Source: JBBRHQ01 sp963815645 (lineage in GTDB: Bacteria; Actinomycetota; Thermoleophilia; Solirubrobacterales; 70-9). From it: a stretch of 64,000 nt of DNA. Where the stretch lies: assembly GCA_963815645.1 (NCBI GenBank), contig CAWFHL010000002.1:1-64000 (forward strand). The letters run 5' to 3'. The notes under the pieces are model-generated. The model saw only the letters and a program-made list of their open reading frames with translations. It was not told the origin of the DNA and made no database searches. The translations under genes were made by a program, and so were the position numbers. Shown one piece after another: positions 8,899 to 20,943 of this stretch. Within the stretch, counting starts at the first letter, position 1. Each line of letters opens with the position of its first letter.

Positions 8899-9861
8899 AT
8901 GGCAATCGCGATCCGCCGACCCCCCGGCCCGCCCCCGCCCAAGGTCAGCGCCAGGTACGAGGGGATGGTGCTCGACTTCCTCTCCTACCTCGAGCTCGAG
9001 CGTGGCCTCTCGCGCAACACGATCAATGCCTACCGCACCGACCTGCTCCAGTTCGGCGATTTCCTCTCCCGCCGCGAGACCGACGCCCTCGCCGTGCGCC
9101 CCTCCGACATCGCCGACTTCCTCGCCGAGCTTGCGACCGGCAATGGCCGGCCGCCATGCTCGGCCTCGACCATCCACCGCAAGGCCGCATGCCTTCGCTC
9201 CTTCTACAAGCATCTGCGCCGCGAGGAGATGATCGCGGATGATCCGACGGCGGCGCTCAGCGCGCCGCGGCGATCGAAGAAGCTCCCTCATGTCCTCAAC
9301 TACTCGGAGGTGCAGAAGCTGCTTGCAGCCCCGCGCGGCGACGAGCCGACGACCCTGCGCGACCGGGCGATGCTGGAGGTGATGTATGCCTGCGGGCTGC
9401 GTGCCTCGGAGACGATTGGGCTGGAGCTCGCCGATCTCGATCTGCGACAGGGGTTCCTGCGGGCACGCGGCAAGGGCTCGAAGGAGCGCCTGGTGCCACT
9501 GGGCCGTCAGGCGATCGCCGCGGTCAGCGCATATCTGCGCGGCGGGCGCCCGAAGCTGGTCGGGGAGCGGCAAGAGCGAAAGCTCTTCGTCAACTTTCGC
9601 GGCGGGTCGCTGACCCGGCAGGGCCTCTACAAGATCGTCCAGCGCCATGCCCGCGACGCAGGGTTGGAGGGAAAGATGAGCCCGCACACCCTGCGGCACA
9701 GCTTCGCGACCCACCTGCTCGCCGGCGGCTGCGACCTGCGCGCCGTCCAGGAGATGCTCGGCCACGCCGACATCGCGACGACCCAGATGTACACCCACCT
9801 CTCCGGCGACCAGCTGAAGGAGGTCTACTTCCAGGCACACCCGCGCGCGGTCGCACGCTGA
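8899..9861 (+). CDS. xerD: Site-specific tyrosine recombinase XerD
   Basis: This 320-residue recombinase resolves chromosome dimers at dif together with XerC. The N-terminal SAM-like core-binding domain (LERGLSRNTINAYRTDLLQF) is followed by the catalytic domain with Arg in CGLRASE, Lys in GKGSKERLVPLG, HTLRHSFATHLL (His and Arg), LGHADIATTQMYTH (His) and the nucleophile Tyr in the same motif. The start is set at the ATG giving MAIAIRRPP, because upstream codons belong to the NUDIX remnant. xerD follows pyrG in many actinobacteria. Confidence 0.95.
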   Translation: MAIAIRRPPGPPPPKVSARYEGMVLDFLSYLELERGLSRNTINAYRTDLLQFGDFLSRRETDALAVRPSDIADFLAELATGNGRPPCSASTIHRKAACLRSFYKHLRREEMIADDPTAALSAPRRSKKLPHVLNYSEVQKLLAAPRGDEPTTLRDRAMLEVMYACGLRASETIGLELADLDLRQGFLRARGKGSKERLVPLGRQAIAAVSAYLRGGRPKLVGERQERKLFVNFRGGSLTRQGLYKIVQRHARDAGLEGKMSPHTLRHSFATHLLAGGCDLRAVQEMLGHADIATTQMYTHLSGDQLKEVYFQAHPRAVAR

Positions 9862-9977
9862 CAGTCGATCAAGCGTCGGCGCGGTGTTAGCGCCGGCACG
9901 GGTGCGTGTCAGGCGGCGAAGCCGCCGCAAATGGTTCAGGGGAAATGGCTGCGTTCGGCTGCGGATAACCTCGGGCG

Positions 9978-10868
9978 GTGCCCGAGCTGCCAGAAGTCGA
10001 GACGATCCGCCGCCAGCTCGAGCCCGAGCTGGCCGGGAGGCGGATCGATCAGCTCGAGGTGCTCGACCAGCGCTGGTCGCGGCCACTGCCCCCGACGGGC
10101 CTCGAAGCTGCAGTCGCCGGGCGGCCGATCGAGGGCCTGGATCGGCGCGGCAAGTACCTGCTGATGCGCCTCGATCGTGAGGAGACGCTGGTCATGCATC
10201 TGCGGATGACCGGCAACCTCCTGCTGGTCGACGGGGCGGACGAGCGCCTCGCGGGTGATCCCCGCCTCTACCGTGCCCCCGGAGAGGAACGCCACCTGCG
10301 GGCCCGCTTCCGGCTTGACGACGGCCGGCAGCTCTGGTTCACCGACGCCCGCCGTTTCGGGGAGGGCTTCCTGCTCGGCGCCGAGGCGCTCGAGGAGCGG
10401 TTCAGCGGCAGGCTCGGGGTGGAGCCGCTCTCGGCCGAGTTCACCCCCGAGGCACTGGCCGATGCTGCGGCGGGGCGCTCGGCCCCCCTGAAGTCGTTCC
10501 TGCTGAACCAGTCGACGCTAGCCGGAGTCGGCAACATCTACGCCGACGAGGCGCTCTTCCGGGCCCGCCTTCACCCGCTGTCCCCGGCCGGCTCGATGCG
10601 CCCCGAACATCACGAGGCCCTGCACGAGGCGATCGTCGAGACGCTCGAGGCGGGGATCGCTGGCGGTGGCGCATCGATCGACGACTACCGCGATGCCCGC
10701 GGTGAGCGCGGCGAGGTGCAGGAGGAGTTCCTCGTCCACACCCGGGAGGGGCTGCCGTGCTATTCCTGCGGCGAGCCGGTGAGGCGGATCGTCGTCGCCG
10801 GCCGCTCGACCTACTTCTGCCCGAGCTGCCAGGTGCGGCTGAGAAGGAGGAGGAGAAAAGGCGGATGA
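9978..10868 (+). CDS. mutM: Formamidopyrimidine-DNA glycosylase (Fpg/MutM)
   Basis: This 296-residue base-excision glycosylase/AP lyase removes 8-oxoguanine and ring-opened purines. The GTG start gives MPELPEVETIRR, so Pro2 (Schiff-base nucleophile) and Glu3 are in place, as the family requires after Met removal. Other marks are Lys in RRGKYLL, the H2TH region (NQSTLAGVGNIYADEALFRA) and a C-terminal zinc finger with the Cys pairs CYSC and CPSC. The last residues are Arg-rich. It overlaps the next gene by 4 bp (ATGA). Confidence 0.97.
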   Translation: MPELPEVETIRRQLEPELAGRRIDQLEVLDQRWSRPLPPTGLEAAVAGRPIEGLDRRGKYLLMRLDREETLVMHLRMTGNLLLVDGADERLAGDPRLYRAPGEERHLRARFRLDDGRQLWFTDARRFGEGFLLGAEALEERFSGRLGVEPLSAEFTPEALADAAAGRSAPLKSFLLNQSTLAGVGNIYADEALFRARLHPLSPAGSMRPEHHEALHEAIVETLEAGIAGGGASIDDYRDARGERGEVQEEFLVHTREGLPCYSCGEPVRRIVVAGRSTYFCPSCQVRLRRRRRKGG

Positions 10869-11794
10869 CGGCGAGCTCCGCGCTGCCCGAGGGCTTCCTG
10901 GTCGGTCACTGGAGCGATCCCGAGGCGGCGACGGGGTGCACGGTGATCATTCCCCCGGCGGGCTCGCGGTGCGGGGTCGATATCCGCGGCGGCGGGCCGG
11001 GGACTCGCGAGACGGACGTGATCGGGGCCGGTGCGGGGCCGCACGAGGCGAGCGCCGTCCTCCTCACCGGCGGCAGCGCCTACGGACTGGCCGCCGCCGA
11101 TGGCGTGATGTCCTGGCTGGAGGAGCGCGGGCGTGGCCACCCGACGCCCGCCGGGATCGTGCCGATCGTCCCGGCGGCGGTGATCTACGACCTCGCCGAG
11201 AAGGACGGCTCGATTCGTCCCGGCCCAGCCGAGGGTCGTGCGGCCTGCGAGGCCGTCACCGCGGACCCCGGTCAGGGTCGGGTCGGGGCCGGCACCGGGG
11301 CCGCGGTGGGCAAGATCCTCGGACGCGAGCACGCCTGCCCGGCCGGGATCGGGATCTCGACCGCGGTCACCGGCCGCGGCGAGACGGTCACAGCGCTGGC
11401 GGTCGCCAACGCATTCGGCGACGTCCGCGGCGAGGACGGCTCGCCGATCGGCTCGGCCCGCGACGAGGAGGGCGCGGTGGTCACGGCTGCCGAGGTGATC
11501 GCGACGATGGACGCGCCGCCAGACTGGAGCCGGATCGAGGAGCGAAACACGACACTCGTCTGCGTCCTCACCGATGCCGGGCTCGAGGGCGGCGCCTGTG
11601 CCAGGGTGGCGCGGATGGCCAGCGCCGGGGTCGCCCGGGCCGTTGAGCCGGTCTTCTCCGACCTCGACGGCGACGTCGTCTTCTGCCTCTCGGCCGGCGG
11701 GCCGCGCGAGGGCCGGTTCACCTCCCTCGCTGTGGGAACCGTGGCGGCAACGGTCACCGCGGCGGCAATCCGCGCCGCGGTCCGGGCCACCTGA
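10865..11794 (+). CDS. P1 (S58/DmpA) family peptidase
   Basis: This 309-residue protein belongs to the DmpA/S58 Ntn-type aminopeptidase family (relative of M. tuberculosis Rv1333). Family members self-cleave before an internal Ser/Thr that becomes the N-terminal nucleophile. Here the candidate is in ERNTTLVCVLTDAG (about residue 225). Gly-rich segments VGAGTGAAVGK and LTGGSAYGLAAADG are typical of the alpha chain. It is coupled to mutM by an ATGA overlap, though the two have no obvious functional link. Confidence 0.88.
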   Translation: MTASSALPEGFLVGHWSDPEAATGCTVIIPPAGSRCGVDIRGGGPGTRETDVIGAGAGPHEASAVLLTGGSAYGLAAADGVMSWLEERGRGHPTPAGIVPIVPAAVIYDLAEKDGSIRPGPAEGRAACEAVTADPGQGRVGAGTGAAVGKILGREHACPAGIGISTAVTGRGETVTALAVANAFGDVRGEDGSPIGSARDEEGAVVTAAEVIATMDAPPDWSRIEERNTTLVCVLTDAGLEGGACARVARMASAGVARAVEPVFSDLDGDVVFCLSAGGPREGRFTSLAVGTVAATVTAAAIRAAVRAT

Positions 11795-11856
11795 GCCTGC
11801 CGCCGTCCCACCCCCGTGCTGGAGTTGTCCGGGGGCGGGGTCATGGTTCAGGGTTC

Positions 11857-12576
11857 ATGCCTGGGATCGTCAAGACGGAGGCCGTCGTCCTCCGCAGCAT
11901 CCGCTTCGGGGAGGCTGACCGCATCCTTCACCTCTACTCGACTGCGCGCGGTCGAATCGGGGCGATCGCCAAGGGCGCGAGGCGGCCGCGGTCGCGCTTC
12001 GGCGGCCGGCTCGAGCCCTTCTTCCGTCTCGACCTGGTCCTTCACGAAGGCCGTGGCGACCTGGCGACCGTGACCTCGGCCGCGACCGTGGACGGCTACC
12101 CCAGCCTGCGCTCCAGCGGCCCGGCCCTCGCCGCCGCCGCCCGAGGGTGCGACGCGGTCCTGCGCCTGCTCGACGCCGCCGACCCCAACCCTCCCGCCTA
12201 CAACCTCCTCTGCCGGTATCTGTCACTTCTCGACGGCCCTGCGGGAAGCTCGGCCACGCTGGAGGCGGCGCTTGCCTTCCGCCTCAAGCTGGCGCTCGCC
12301 GCCGGCTTCTCGCCCGAGCTGGCCTCCTGCGCTCGCTGCGGGGAAGCCGAGCACCTGAGCGGGTTCTCGGGCGCCGCAGGCGGCGTCGTCTGCGGCGGCT
12401 GCGAGCAGGGCTCCTTCGACCTCAGCCACGAGGCCCACCGGTTCATGGTGGATGCCCTCGGAAAGCCGCTCGCCGAGGCGCCGGCGGCAGGCGAGCGCGC
12501 CCTGCGCCAGGCAGAGCGGGCGGTCACCGAGACGCTCGAACACCACGCCCACGTGCAGCTGCGGGCCGCTGCCTGA
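11857..12576 (+). CDS. recO: DNA repair protein RecO
   Basis: This 239-residue RecO loads RecA on SSB-coated single strands together with RecR. The N-terminal OB fold starts with KTEAVVLRSIRFGEADRILH and continues GAIAKGARRPRSRFGGRLEPF, a well-conserved signature. A zinc-binding part with CARCG and CGGC (about residues 152-190) is present. The GTG-like codons upstream are ignored because MPGIVKTEA is the family start. It precedes ppdK with a 41-bp gap. Confidence 0.95.
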   Translation: MPGIVKTEAVVLRSIRFGEADRILHLYSTARGRIGAIAKGARRPRSRFGGRLEPFFRLDLVLHEGRGDLATVTSAATVDGYPSLRSSGPALAAAARGCDAVLRLLDAADPNPPAYNLLCRYLSLLDGPAGSSATLEAALAFRLKLALAAGFSPELASCARCGEAEHLSGFSGAAGGVVCGGCEQGSFDLSHEAHRFMVDALGKPLAEAPAAGERALRQAERAVTETLEHHAHVQLRAAA

Positions 12577-12617
12577 CCCGCCCGGCACGTCTAGAATCGC
12601 GGCAGGAGAGTCGCTAC

Positions 12618-15347
<2,730 letters not shown>

Positions 15348-16367
15348 GTGAGCGAGACGGCGGCCGCAGCTTCGCTCGAGGAGCGAGTTCGAGCCTGGGA
15401 GGCCGAGAACCTGGCGGCGAAGGCGACCCGGTCCTACCCCGCGGAGCGGCACGAGCCCGAGCCGGACGGCCCGGTGCGAACGCCCTTCCAGCGCGATCGC
15501 GACAGGATCGTCCACTCGAAGGCGTTTCGGCGGCTGATGCACAAAACGCAGGTCTTCGTTGCTCCGGAGGGCGATCACTACCGGACCCGGCTCACCCACA
15601 CGCTCGAGGCCACGGGGATCGCCCGCACGGTCGCCCGGGCCCTGGGGCTCAACGAGGATCTCACCGAGGCGATCGGGCTCGGCCATGACCTCGGGCATCC
15701 GCCGTTCGGTCACATCGGCGAGGAGGCTCTCGACGCGGCCCTGCGGGAGCGCTGCGACTCCGGCTTCAAGCACAACCTCCACTCGCTGCGCGTCGTCGAC
15801 GTGCTCGAGCGCCAGGGCCGCGGGCTGAACCTGACCGAACAGGTCCGCGACGGGATCCTCAACCACACCGGCCCGCAGAAACCCGCGAGCCTGGAGGGGC
15901 GGATCGTCCGCATCGTCGACCGCGTCGCCTACATCAACCACGACATCGACGACGCCCTGCGGGCGGGGATCCTCAGCCACGCTGACCTGCCGAGCGATGA
16001 CATCGAGCTGCTGGGGCCGACCGGGGCGAAGCGGATCGACTGCCTGGTGGCCGACATCGTCGAGCGCTCGGCGGCGGCCGAGGACATCGTCCAGAGCGAG
16101 GAGCTCGGGGGGGCGATGCTGCGCCTGCGCAAGTTCATGTTCGACCAGGTCTATCTGGGGCCGGCGGCGCGCCGCGAGCATGGGCGGGTGCAGCGGACGA
16201 TGCGGGGCCTCTTCGACCACTACCTCGAGCACCTCGGGGAGGTGCCGGTGGCAGATTTGGATGCGGAGCCCTGCCAGGCAGTGACCGACTACCTGGCCGG
16301 GATGACCGACCGCTTCTGCATCGCCCGCTTCACCGAGCTGGCGATCCCGGAACAAGCGAGATTCTGA
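15348..16367 (+). CDS. dgt: Deoxyguanosinetriphosphate triphosphohydrolase-like protein
   Basis: This 339-residue HD-domain dNTP triphosphohydrolase starts at a GTG immediately after the ppdK stop. HD-site residues are visible: His in RLTHTLEATGIA, the His-Asp pair in GLGHDLGHPPFGHIGE, and a downstream Asp in RIVDRVAYINHDIDD. Length matches the short dgt-like (type 2) group rather than the ~500-residue E. coli enzyme. It probably hydrolyses dNTPs to nucleoside and triphosphate; substrate specificity cannot be read. It sits just upstream of dnaG, a common actinobacterial pairing. Confidence 0.94.
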   Translation: MSETAAAASLEERVRAWEAENLAAKATRSYPAERHEPEPDGPVRTPFQRDRDRIVHSKAFRRLMHKTQVFVAPEGDHYRTRLTHTLEATGIARTVARALGLNEDLTEAIGLGHDLGHPPFGHIGEEALDAALRERCDSGFKHNLHSLRVVDVLERQGRGLNLTEQVRDGILNHTGPQKPASLEGRIVRIVDRVAYINHDIDDALRAGILSHADLPSDDIELLGPTGAKRIDCLVADIVERSAAAEDIVQSEELGGAMLRLRKFMFDQVYLGPAARREHGRVQRTMRGLFDHYLEHLGEVPVADLDAEPCQAVTDYLAGMTDRFCIARFTELAIPEQARF

Positions 16368-16403
16368 GCCGGGGAGTGGCGGCCGGGACGCTACGGTGAG
16401 CCG

Positions 16404-18173
16404 GTGGCGATGATCAGTGCCGAAAGCCTCGAGCGGGTCAAAGAGGCCAGTGACATTGTCGAGGTGATCTCGGCCCACACCGACCTGCGACGACAGGGCA
16501 CGCGGATGGTCGGCCTCTGCCCTTTCCACGAGGAGCGCACCCCGTCGTTCTCGGTCGAGCCGACCGAGAAGCTCTACCACTGCTTCGGCTGCGGGGTGGG
16601 CGGCGACGTGATCAAGTTCGTCGAGGAGAAGGAGGGGGTTGGCTTCGGCGAGGCGGTCGAGCTGCTCGCCGAGCGCTACGGGGTCGAGCTGCAGCGTGAG
16701 AAAGAGGACCCCCGAGAGGAGGAGCGGCGCCGCCGGCGGCAGAGGGTGGGCGAGTTGCTGGGACGGACCGCCGCTTTTTACGAGAGCTTTCTCCGGGAGG
16801 CGGGTGAGGCGGGAAAGGCGCGCTCCTACCTGGCGGACCGCGGACTCGGTGAGGAGGTGCTGAGGGCCTTCGGGGTGGGCTACGCCCCGAGCGCCTGGGA
16901 CCAGGTGCTGGCCCGTGGCCAGCGCGCCGGCTTCGGGGTGGCCGAGATGAAGGCGGCCGGCCTGGTGCAGAGCGGGCGGCGGGGGGGCGAGTACGACCGC
17001 TTCCGGAGCCGCATCATGTTCCCGATCCGCGACCGGCGCGGACGGGTTCTCGGGTTCGGGGGCAGGGCGATGCGCCCAGAGCAGGGCGCGAAGTACATCA
17101 ACACCTCGGAGACCGAGTTCTTCCGCAAGAGCCGCATCCTTTACGGGGTCGACCATGCCAAGAGCGCGATCGCCAAGGCGGGGCGCGCGATCGTGGTCGA
17201 GGGTTACACCGACGTGCTGGCACTTCACCAGGCCGGGATCGAGGAGGCCGTAGGGGTGATGGGGACGGCGGTCACCGAGGACCAGGTGGCGGCACTCTCG
17301 GGGATGGTCGACGAGGTGGTCCTCGCCCTCGACGCCGACTCGGCCGGCCAGGAGGCGATGCTGCGGGCCCAGCGGGTTGCCGCCGGTCGCCAGATGAGGC
17401 TGCGGATAGCGCCGATGCCGGCAGGCGAGGACCCCGCCGACATGCTCGGCGCGCAGGGCGGTGGTGAGCGCTTCGCCGCACTGCTGGATGCGGCGGTGGA
17501 GCTACCCGAGTTCAGGGTGATGCTGGCACTCGACGGAGCCGATCGGCTCTCGCCCGCGGAGCGCGACAATGCGCTGGCCGAGGTGGCGCCGGTGCTGGCC
17601 GAGATGAACGAGTCAGCGAGCCGCGACGACCTGGTTCGCCGGGTCTCGGAGCGACTCGAGCTCGAGCCGGCGATGGTGCTGCGGCGGGCCGCCTCCGCGC
17701 GTCAGCGGAGCGGTGAGGGGTCGCGGGCGGAGCCCCGTCCCGGGCCGGAGCCGGGTCCTCCGGCTGTGATCGAGCTGACCCCACGCGAGCGTCGCGAGCG
17801 AGCGCTGCTTGCGATGTGCATCGCACGCCCTGCCGAGGGCGGCCCCTACCTGGCAAAGCTCGACGACGAGCACCTCTCGGCCGCCGGCGCCAGGGCGCGC
17901 GACTGGCTCCGCGACCATCCCGAGGACCCGGGAGCAGACCTGCCCCGTGACGACCCGGAGCTGGGTGGCATCGTCTCAGAGTTGGTGATCATGTCCCGCG
18001 CCGAGCCGGCATCGGCCGAGGCGATGGAGCTCAACTTCCTGCAACTCGAGCAGCGCCGCCTCGAGGCCCGAATCACTGCCGCCGGCGAGGACTACAAGCG
18101 ACGCGCCGAGCTGAGCCGCGAGCGCGCCGATCTGGTCCAGCGGATCGCGGCTGCCCACCAGGTCGCGAGCTAG
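16404..18173 (+). CDS. dnaG: DNA primase
   Basis: This 589-residue primase makes RNA primers at the fork. The N-terminal CHC2 zinc finger is complete: Cys39, His42, Cys60 and Cys63 in CPFHEERTPSF and YHCFGCG. The TOPRIM domain follows with IVVEGYTDVLALHQAG (Glu) and VVLALDADSAGQEA (Asp-x-Asp). The C-terminal ~150 residues are a helicase-interaction domain with a low-complexity Pro/Gly/Arg linker around residue 430. The start is GTG at 16404, with ATG at 16410 as an alternative. Confidence 0.96.
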   Translation: MAMISAESLERVKEASDIVEVISAHTDLRRQGTRMVGLCPFHEERTPSFSVEPTEKLYHCFGCGVGGDVIKFVEEKEGVGFGEAVELLAERYGVELQREKEDPREEERRRRRQRVGELLGRTAAFYESFLREAGEAGKARSYLADRGLGEEVLRAFGVGYAPSAWDQVLARGQRAGFGVAEMKAAGLVQSGRRGGEYDRFRSRIMFPIRDRRGRVLGFGGRAMRPEQGAKYINTSETEFFRKSRILYGVDHAKSAIAKAGRAIVVEGYTDVLALHQAGIEEAVGVMGTAVTEDQVAALSGMVDEVVLALDADSAGQEAMLRAQRVAAGRQMRLRIAPMPAGEDPADMLGAQGGGERFAALLDAAVELPEFRVMLALDGADRLSPAERDNALAEVAPVLAEMNESASRDDLVRRVSERLELEPAMVLRRAASARQRSGEGSRAEPRPGPEPGPPAVIELTPRERRERALLAMCIARPAEGGPYLAKLDDEHLSAAGARARDWLRDHPEDPGADLPRDDPELGGIVSELVIMSRAEPASAEAMELNFLQLEQRRLEARITAAGEDYKRRAELSRERADLVQRIAAAHQVAS

Positions 18174-18248
18174 GGCCGAGGGCGCCCTGCCCCGCCGGTC
18201 GCCAGGGGGCCCATCTAGAATGCGTCGTTGCGCCGGAATCCGGCCTGG

Positions 18249-18319
18249 TCCCCCGTGATGTAACGGCAGCATGACTGACTGTTAATCAGTTCGTAGTGGT
18301 TCGAATCCACTCGGGGGAG
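18249..18319 (+). tRNA. tRNA-Asn (GTT)
   Basis: Acceptor arms TCCCCCG and CGGGGGA pair perfectly. The anticodon stem ACTGA/TCAGT closes a CTGTTAA loop with anticodon GTT, and the T arm has GTGG-TTCGAAT-CCAC. The discriminator is G at 18319. The D arm is short. It sits between dnaG and a convergent glycosyltransferase gene. Confidence 0.93.
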
Positions 18320-18344
18320 CTCTTCAGCGCAACCGCTCGGCGGA

Positions 18345-19556
18345 TCAGGCCGCCGACCGGCGGGCCAGCTCCTCCACCAGCTCTGCCCCTCGCACTGCCC
18401 CGTCGTGCTCACGGCCCCATTCGGCGATCGCCTCGGCTCGCATCGAGTAGCGAGGATCGCCAAGAATCTGCCCGGCCGCCCAGCGAAGCGGGCCCGGTGC
18501 GCAGAAGCGCCAGGGAACCGAGAGGCCAACTCCCGCCCAGGCGATCCGCGCGGCGGTCTCGTTCATGTCGCCGGCGACGGGGGAAGCCAGCACCGGGACT
18601 CCCTGGCCCAGCGCCCGAGCCACGGTGCCATGGCCTCCGTGGCAGATGACCAGCGAAGCCTGGGGCATCACCTGGCTGTAGCTGAGCCAGTCGACCAGGA
18701 CCGCATTCGAAGGTACTTCGGGTGGCTCTCCGGAACCCTCGCGGTTGATCGTCGCCACCACCCGCAGCGGCTCGCCCGCCAGCGCCCTCAGTGCCGCCCG
18801 CACCAGCCGGTTGCCGGGATCCTGTGAGGTGCTCGGCGCGACCAGGACGAGTGGGTCCTCGCCGGGCGGCAGCGTGATCTCCGGGTAGGGAAGCTCGAAG
18901 GTCATCGGCCCGGTGACCGCGACGCCTCCCGGCCATGTGCGCGGGAATTCGAGCTGGGGGAAGGTCGCGACCATCGCCAGCTCAGTGCTTATCCCGCCAT
19001 GGAAGCGCGTCAGCGATGGCAGGCCCAGACCTGCGCGCTGCTGGTTCAGCTCCCGGCGCCCGCGCCGCAACCCGGCTTCGAGCGCCGGCAGCGCCCGGGC
19101 CCAGGCTGCCCTGCCGAGAGCGGTGCGCGGGGGCTGCGCGCCGATCGCGAAGAAAGGCAGCCCGGGCTCCTGCACCGGGTAGACGTGGGGAATCAGGGTT
19201 GCCCGCGTCACTCCGGCGACCTCGGCGGCGAGCGAGGGGGCCAGGGTGAGGATGTCGCTGACCACCAGGTGCGGGCGCAGCTCTTCGAGCAGTGGCGCCA
19301 GCGCCCTGGCGGCGTCCGCGGCCCCGGCTCCTTCGGTCGAGTCGGGGCTGGGCGGCGGAAACGTCCGGTACTCCTCAGCGGCGCTGAATTCCAGCTCGGC
19401 GTCCTCGACAGCCTCGCGCCAGCGCTCCCATGACTCGAGCACCACCCGATGCCCACGGCGGGCCAGGGCCTGCCCCAGGGCGATCGCGGGGTAGGCATGG
19501 CCGGGATCGCCGAAGGCGGCGACCAGCAGCCGCAAACGGGGCTCGGCTGTTCTCAT
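18345..19556 (-). CDS. GT1-family (MGT-like) glycosyltransferase
   Basis: This 403-residue GT-B enzyme has the N-terminal AFGDPGHAYPAIALGQAL acceptor-domain start and the C-terminal nucleotide-sugar site HGGHGTVARALGQGVPVLASP with GDMNETAARIAWAGVG. This is typical of macrolide/sterol-type UDP-glycosyltransferases. It runs convergently to dnaG and the tRNA. The natural acceptor is unknown; such enzymes in soil actinobacteria usually act on secondary metabolites or lipids. Confidence 0.88.
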   Translation of the reverse strand: MRTAEPRLRLLVAAFGDPGHAYPAIALGQALARRGHRVVLESWERWREAVEDAELEFSAAEEYRTFPPPSPDSTEGAGAADAARALAPLLEELRPHLVVSDILTLAPSLAAEVAGVTRATLIPHVYPVQEPGLPFFAIGAQPPRTALGRAAWARALPALEAGLRRGRRELNQQRAGLGLPSLTRFHGGISTELAMVATFPQLEFPRTWPGGVAVTGPMTFELPYPEITLPPGEDPLVLVAPSTSQDPGNRLVRAALRALAGEPLRVVATINREGSGEPPEVPSNAVLVDWLSYSQVMPQASLVICHGGHGTVARALGQGVPVLASPVAGDMNETAARIAWAGVGLSVPWRFCAPGPLRWAAGQILGDPRYSMRAEAIAEWGREHDGAVRGAELVEELARRSAA

Positions 19557-19663
19557 CCCGGGGCCTCCGCAGGCCAGGGGCCGCGACCCAGGGTGGTGAA
19601 AGTTCCCGTTCGTCGACCTTCCGGCACCGGGTCGGGCGTCACTGATCCGTTATCCATCCGCCA

Positions 19664-20116
19664 ATGTTCGCCAGGGCAAGCCGCCGCCGGCGCTCGGATC
19701 GGCTGCGTACCGTCACTAGGGGGCTTCCCCGCCATACCCGCGAGGCGATGCTCCTGGGTCTCGATGAAAATCAGATCATCGTCGGCGCCTACACCGACCG
19801 CGAGGGTGGAGTCTGCCCGATGCTGGCCGCGCACCGAAACGGCGGACGCACCGACTTCGCCTTCTTCGCCCGGGCCTGGGACGAGTTCACCGGAGCCGGC
19901 AAGCGCTCCCGGCCCGCGACGCGGAGGGAGCTGGGAGCCCTTCGCTCCTACCTCGAGCTCAGCCTGCTCGCGGACCAAGGACCCGGACGATCGCGCCCGG
20001 GGCCGCGGCGGACCGGCGACCGCTTCCGGATCTACGACCTGCGAATGCTCCGACGCCGCAACTCCTCGCGCGGTGACTCCGACGTGCCCCAGCGCCAGCC
20101 TGCCCAGACCGTCTAA
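19664..20116 (+). CDS. Conserved hypothetical protein
   Basis: This is an open frame of 150 residues. The N-terminal ~25 residues are Arg-rich and may be leader or a wrong start; an ATG at 19748 (MLLGLDENQIIVGAYTDREG) is a good alternative. The middle contains VCPMLAAHRNGGRTDFAFFA and looks like a folded domain; the tail is basic. It overlaps the convergent SDR gene by 4 bp at its 3' end. I recognise it only as a type seen in related actinobacteria; no function can be assigned. Confidence 0.65.
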   Translation: MFARASRRRRSDRLRTVTRGLPRHTREAMLLGLDENQIIVGAYTDREGGVCPMLAAHRNGGRTDFAFFARAWDEFTGAGKRSRPATRRELGALRSYLELSLLADQGPGRSRPGPRRTGDRFRIYDLRMLRRRNSSRGDSDVPQRQPAQTV

Positions 20117-20835
20117 AGCCCGTCGCCGGGTCGCATGAAGACGATCTCCGGCACCAGGCAATAGCGCGAGGTTCGCAGCAGGAAGCGGACCGCCTCGCCG
20201 AGATCCTCGGGCTGGATCATCTCCTCGGCCTTCACCTGATCCTTGACGAACTCGGTCATCGGCGTGTCGACGAAGGCGGGGGCCAGGGCGGTGCACTGGA
20301 TTCCGGCGTCGCCGATTTCCTTCTGCGTCCCCTGGCTGAAGTTGATCACCGCGGCCTTCGTCGCGGCGTAGACGGAGAGCCATCCCTGGCCCGACTTGCC
20401 GGCGATCGAGGCCGTGTTGACGATCAGCGCCTTGCCGTGCTCCTCCCCCGCCGCACGCAGCAGCGGAAGCCCCTCCCGGGTGCCGATGATCAGCGCCCGC
20501 AAGTTGACCCCCAATTGCATGTCGAGTTGCTTGGCGCCGATCTCGTGGAGCGGCTGCCCGATTCCGACCCCGGCGTTGTTGACCAGGACGTCGAGCCGCC
20601 CGTAGGTCTGCTTGTGCTGGTCGAAGACCGCGACGATCTCCTCCTCGGAGGTCATGTTGGCCGGCACGCTGAGCACCTCATAACCCTCGCCGCGGAGACC
20701 CTCGGCGGCTTGCTCCAGCTTCTCGGGCCGGCGGGCGGCTACGGTCAGCGAGTAGCCCTCGCCGCCCAGCGCCCTGGCGAGCGCCAGGCCGATCCCGCTC
20801 GATGCCCCCGTTATCAGTGCCGATCGCTCCGCCAA
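20113..20835 (-). CDS. Short-chain dehydrogenase/reductase
   Basis: This 240-residue classical SDR has the Rossmann nucleotide motif ITGASSGIGLALARALGG at the N-terminus, NNAGVG after strand 4, and the catalytic Ser-Tyr-Lys in NTASIAGKSGQGWLSVYAATKAA. The Arg following the glycine motif (TVAARRPEKLE) favours NADP(H). Substrate is unknown. It is convergent with the hypothetical gene and divergent from the lipoprotein gene. Confidence 0.93.
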   Translation of the reverse strand: MAERSALITGASSGIGLALARALGGEGYSLTVAARRPEKLEQAAEGLRGEGYEVLSVPANMTSEEEIVAVFDQHKQTYGRLDVLVNNAGVGIGQPLHEIGAKQLDMQLGVNLRALIIGTREGLPLLRAAGEEHGKALIVNTASIAGKSGQGWLSVYAATKAAVINFSQGTQKEIGDAGIQCTALAPAFVDTPMTEFVKDQVKAEEMIQPEDLGEAVRFLLRTSRYCLVPEIVFMRPGDGL

Positions 20836-20943
20836 GGTCGCTCCTCTCGCTGGTCTCCGGGTCGCGCCACCCTAGTACGCAGGAGTCGGAGGCCGCGCCT
20901 CGGCGCGCCGCGAACGCCCTGCCTGCCCGACTAACATTGCCGC

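Noticed and set aside
12147..12617. Upstream extension of ppdK through recO
   Set aside because: The extension is Arg/Pro-rich nonsense lying within recO; family alignment begins at the TTG at 12618.
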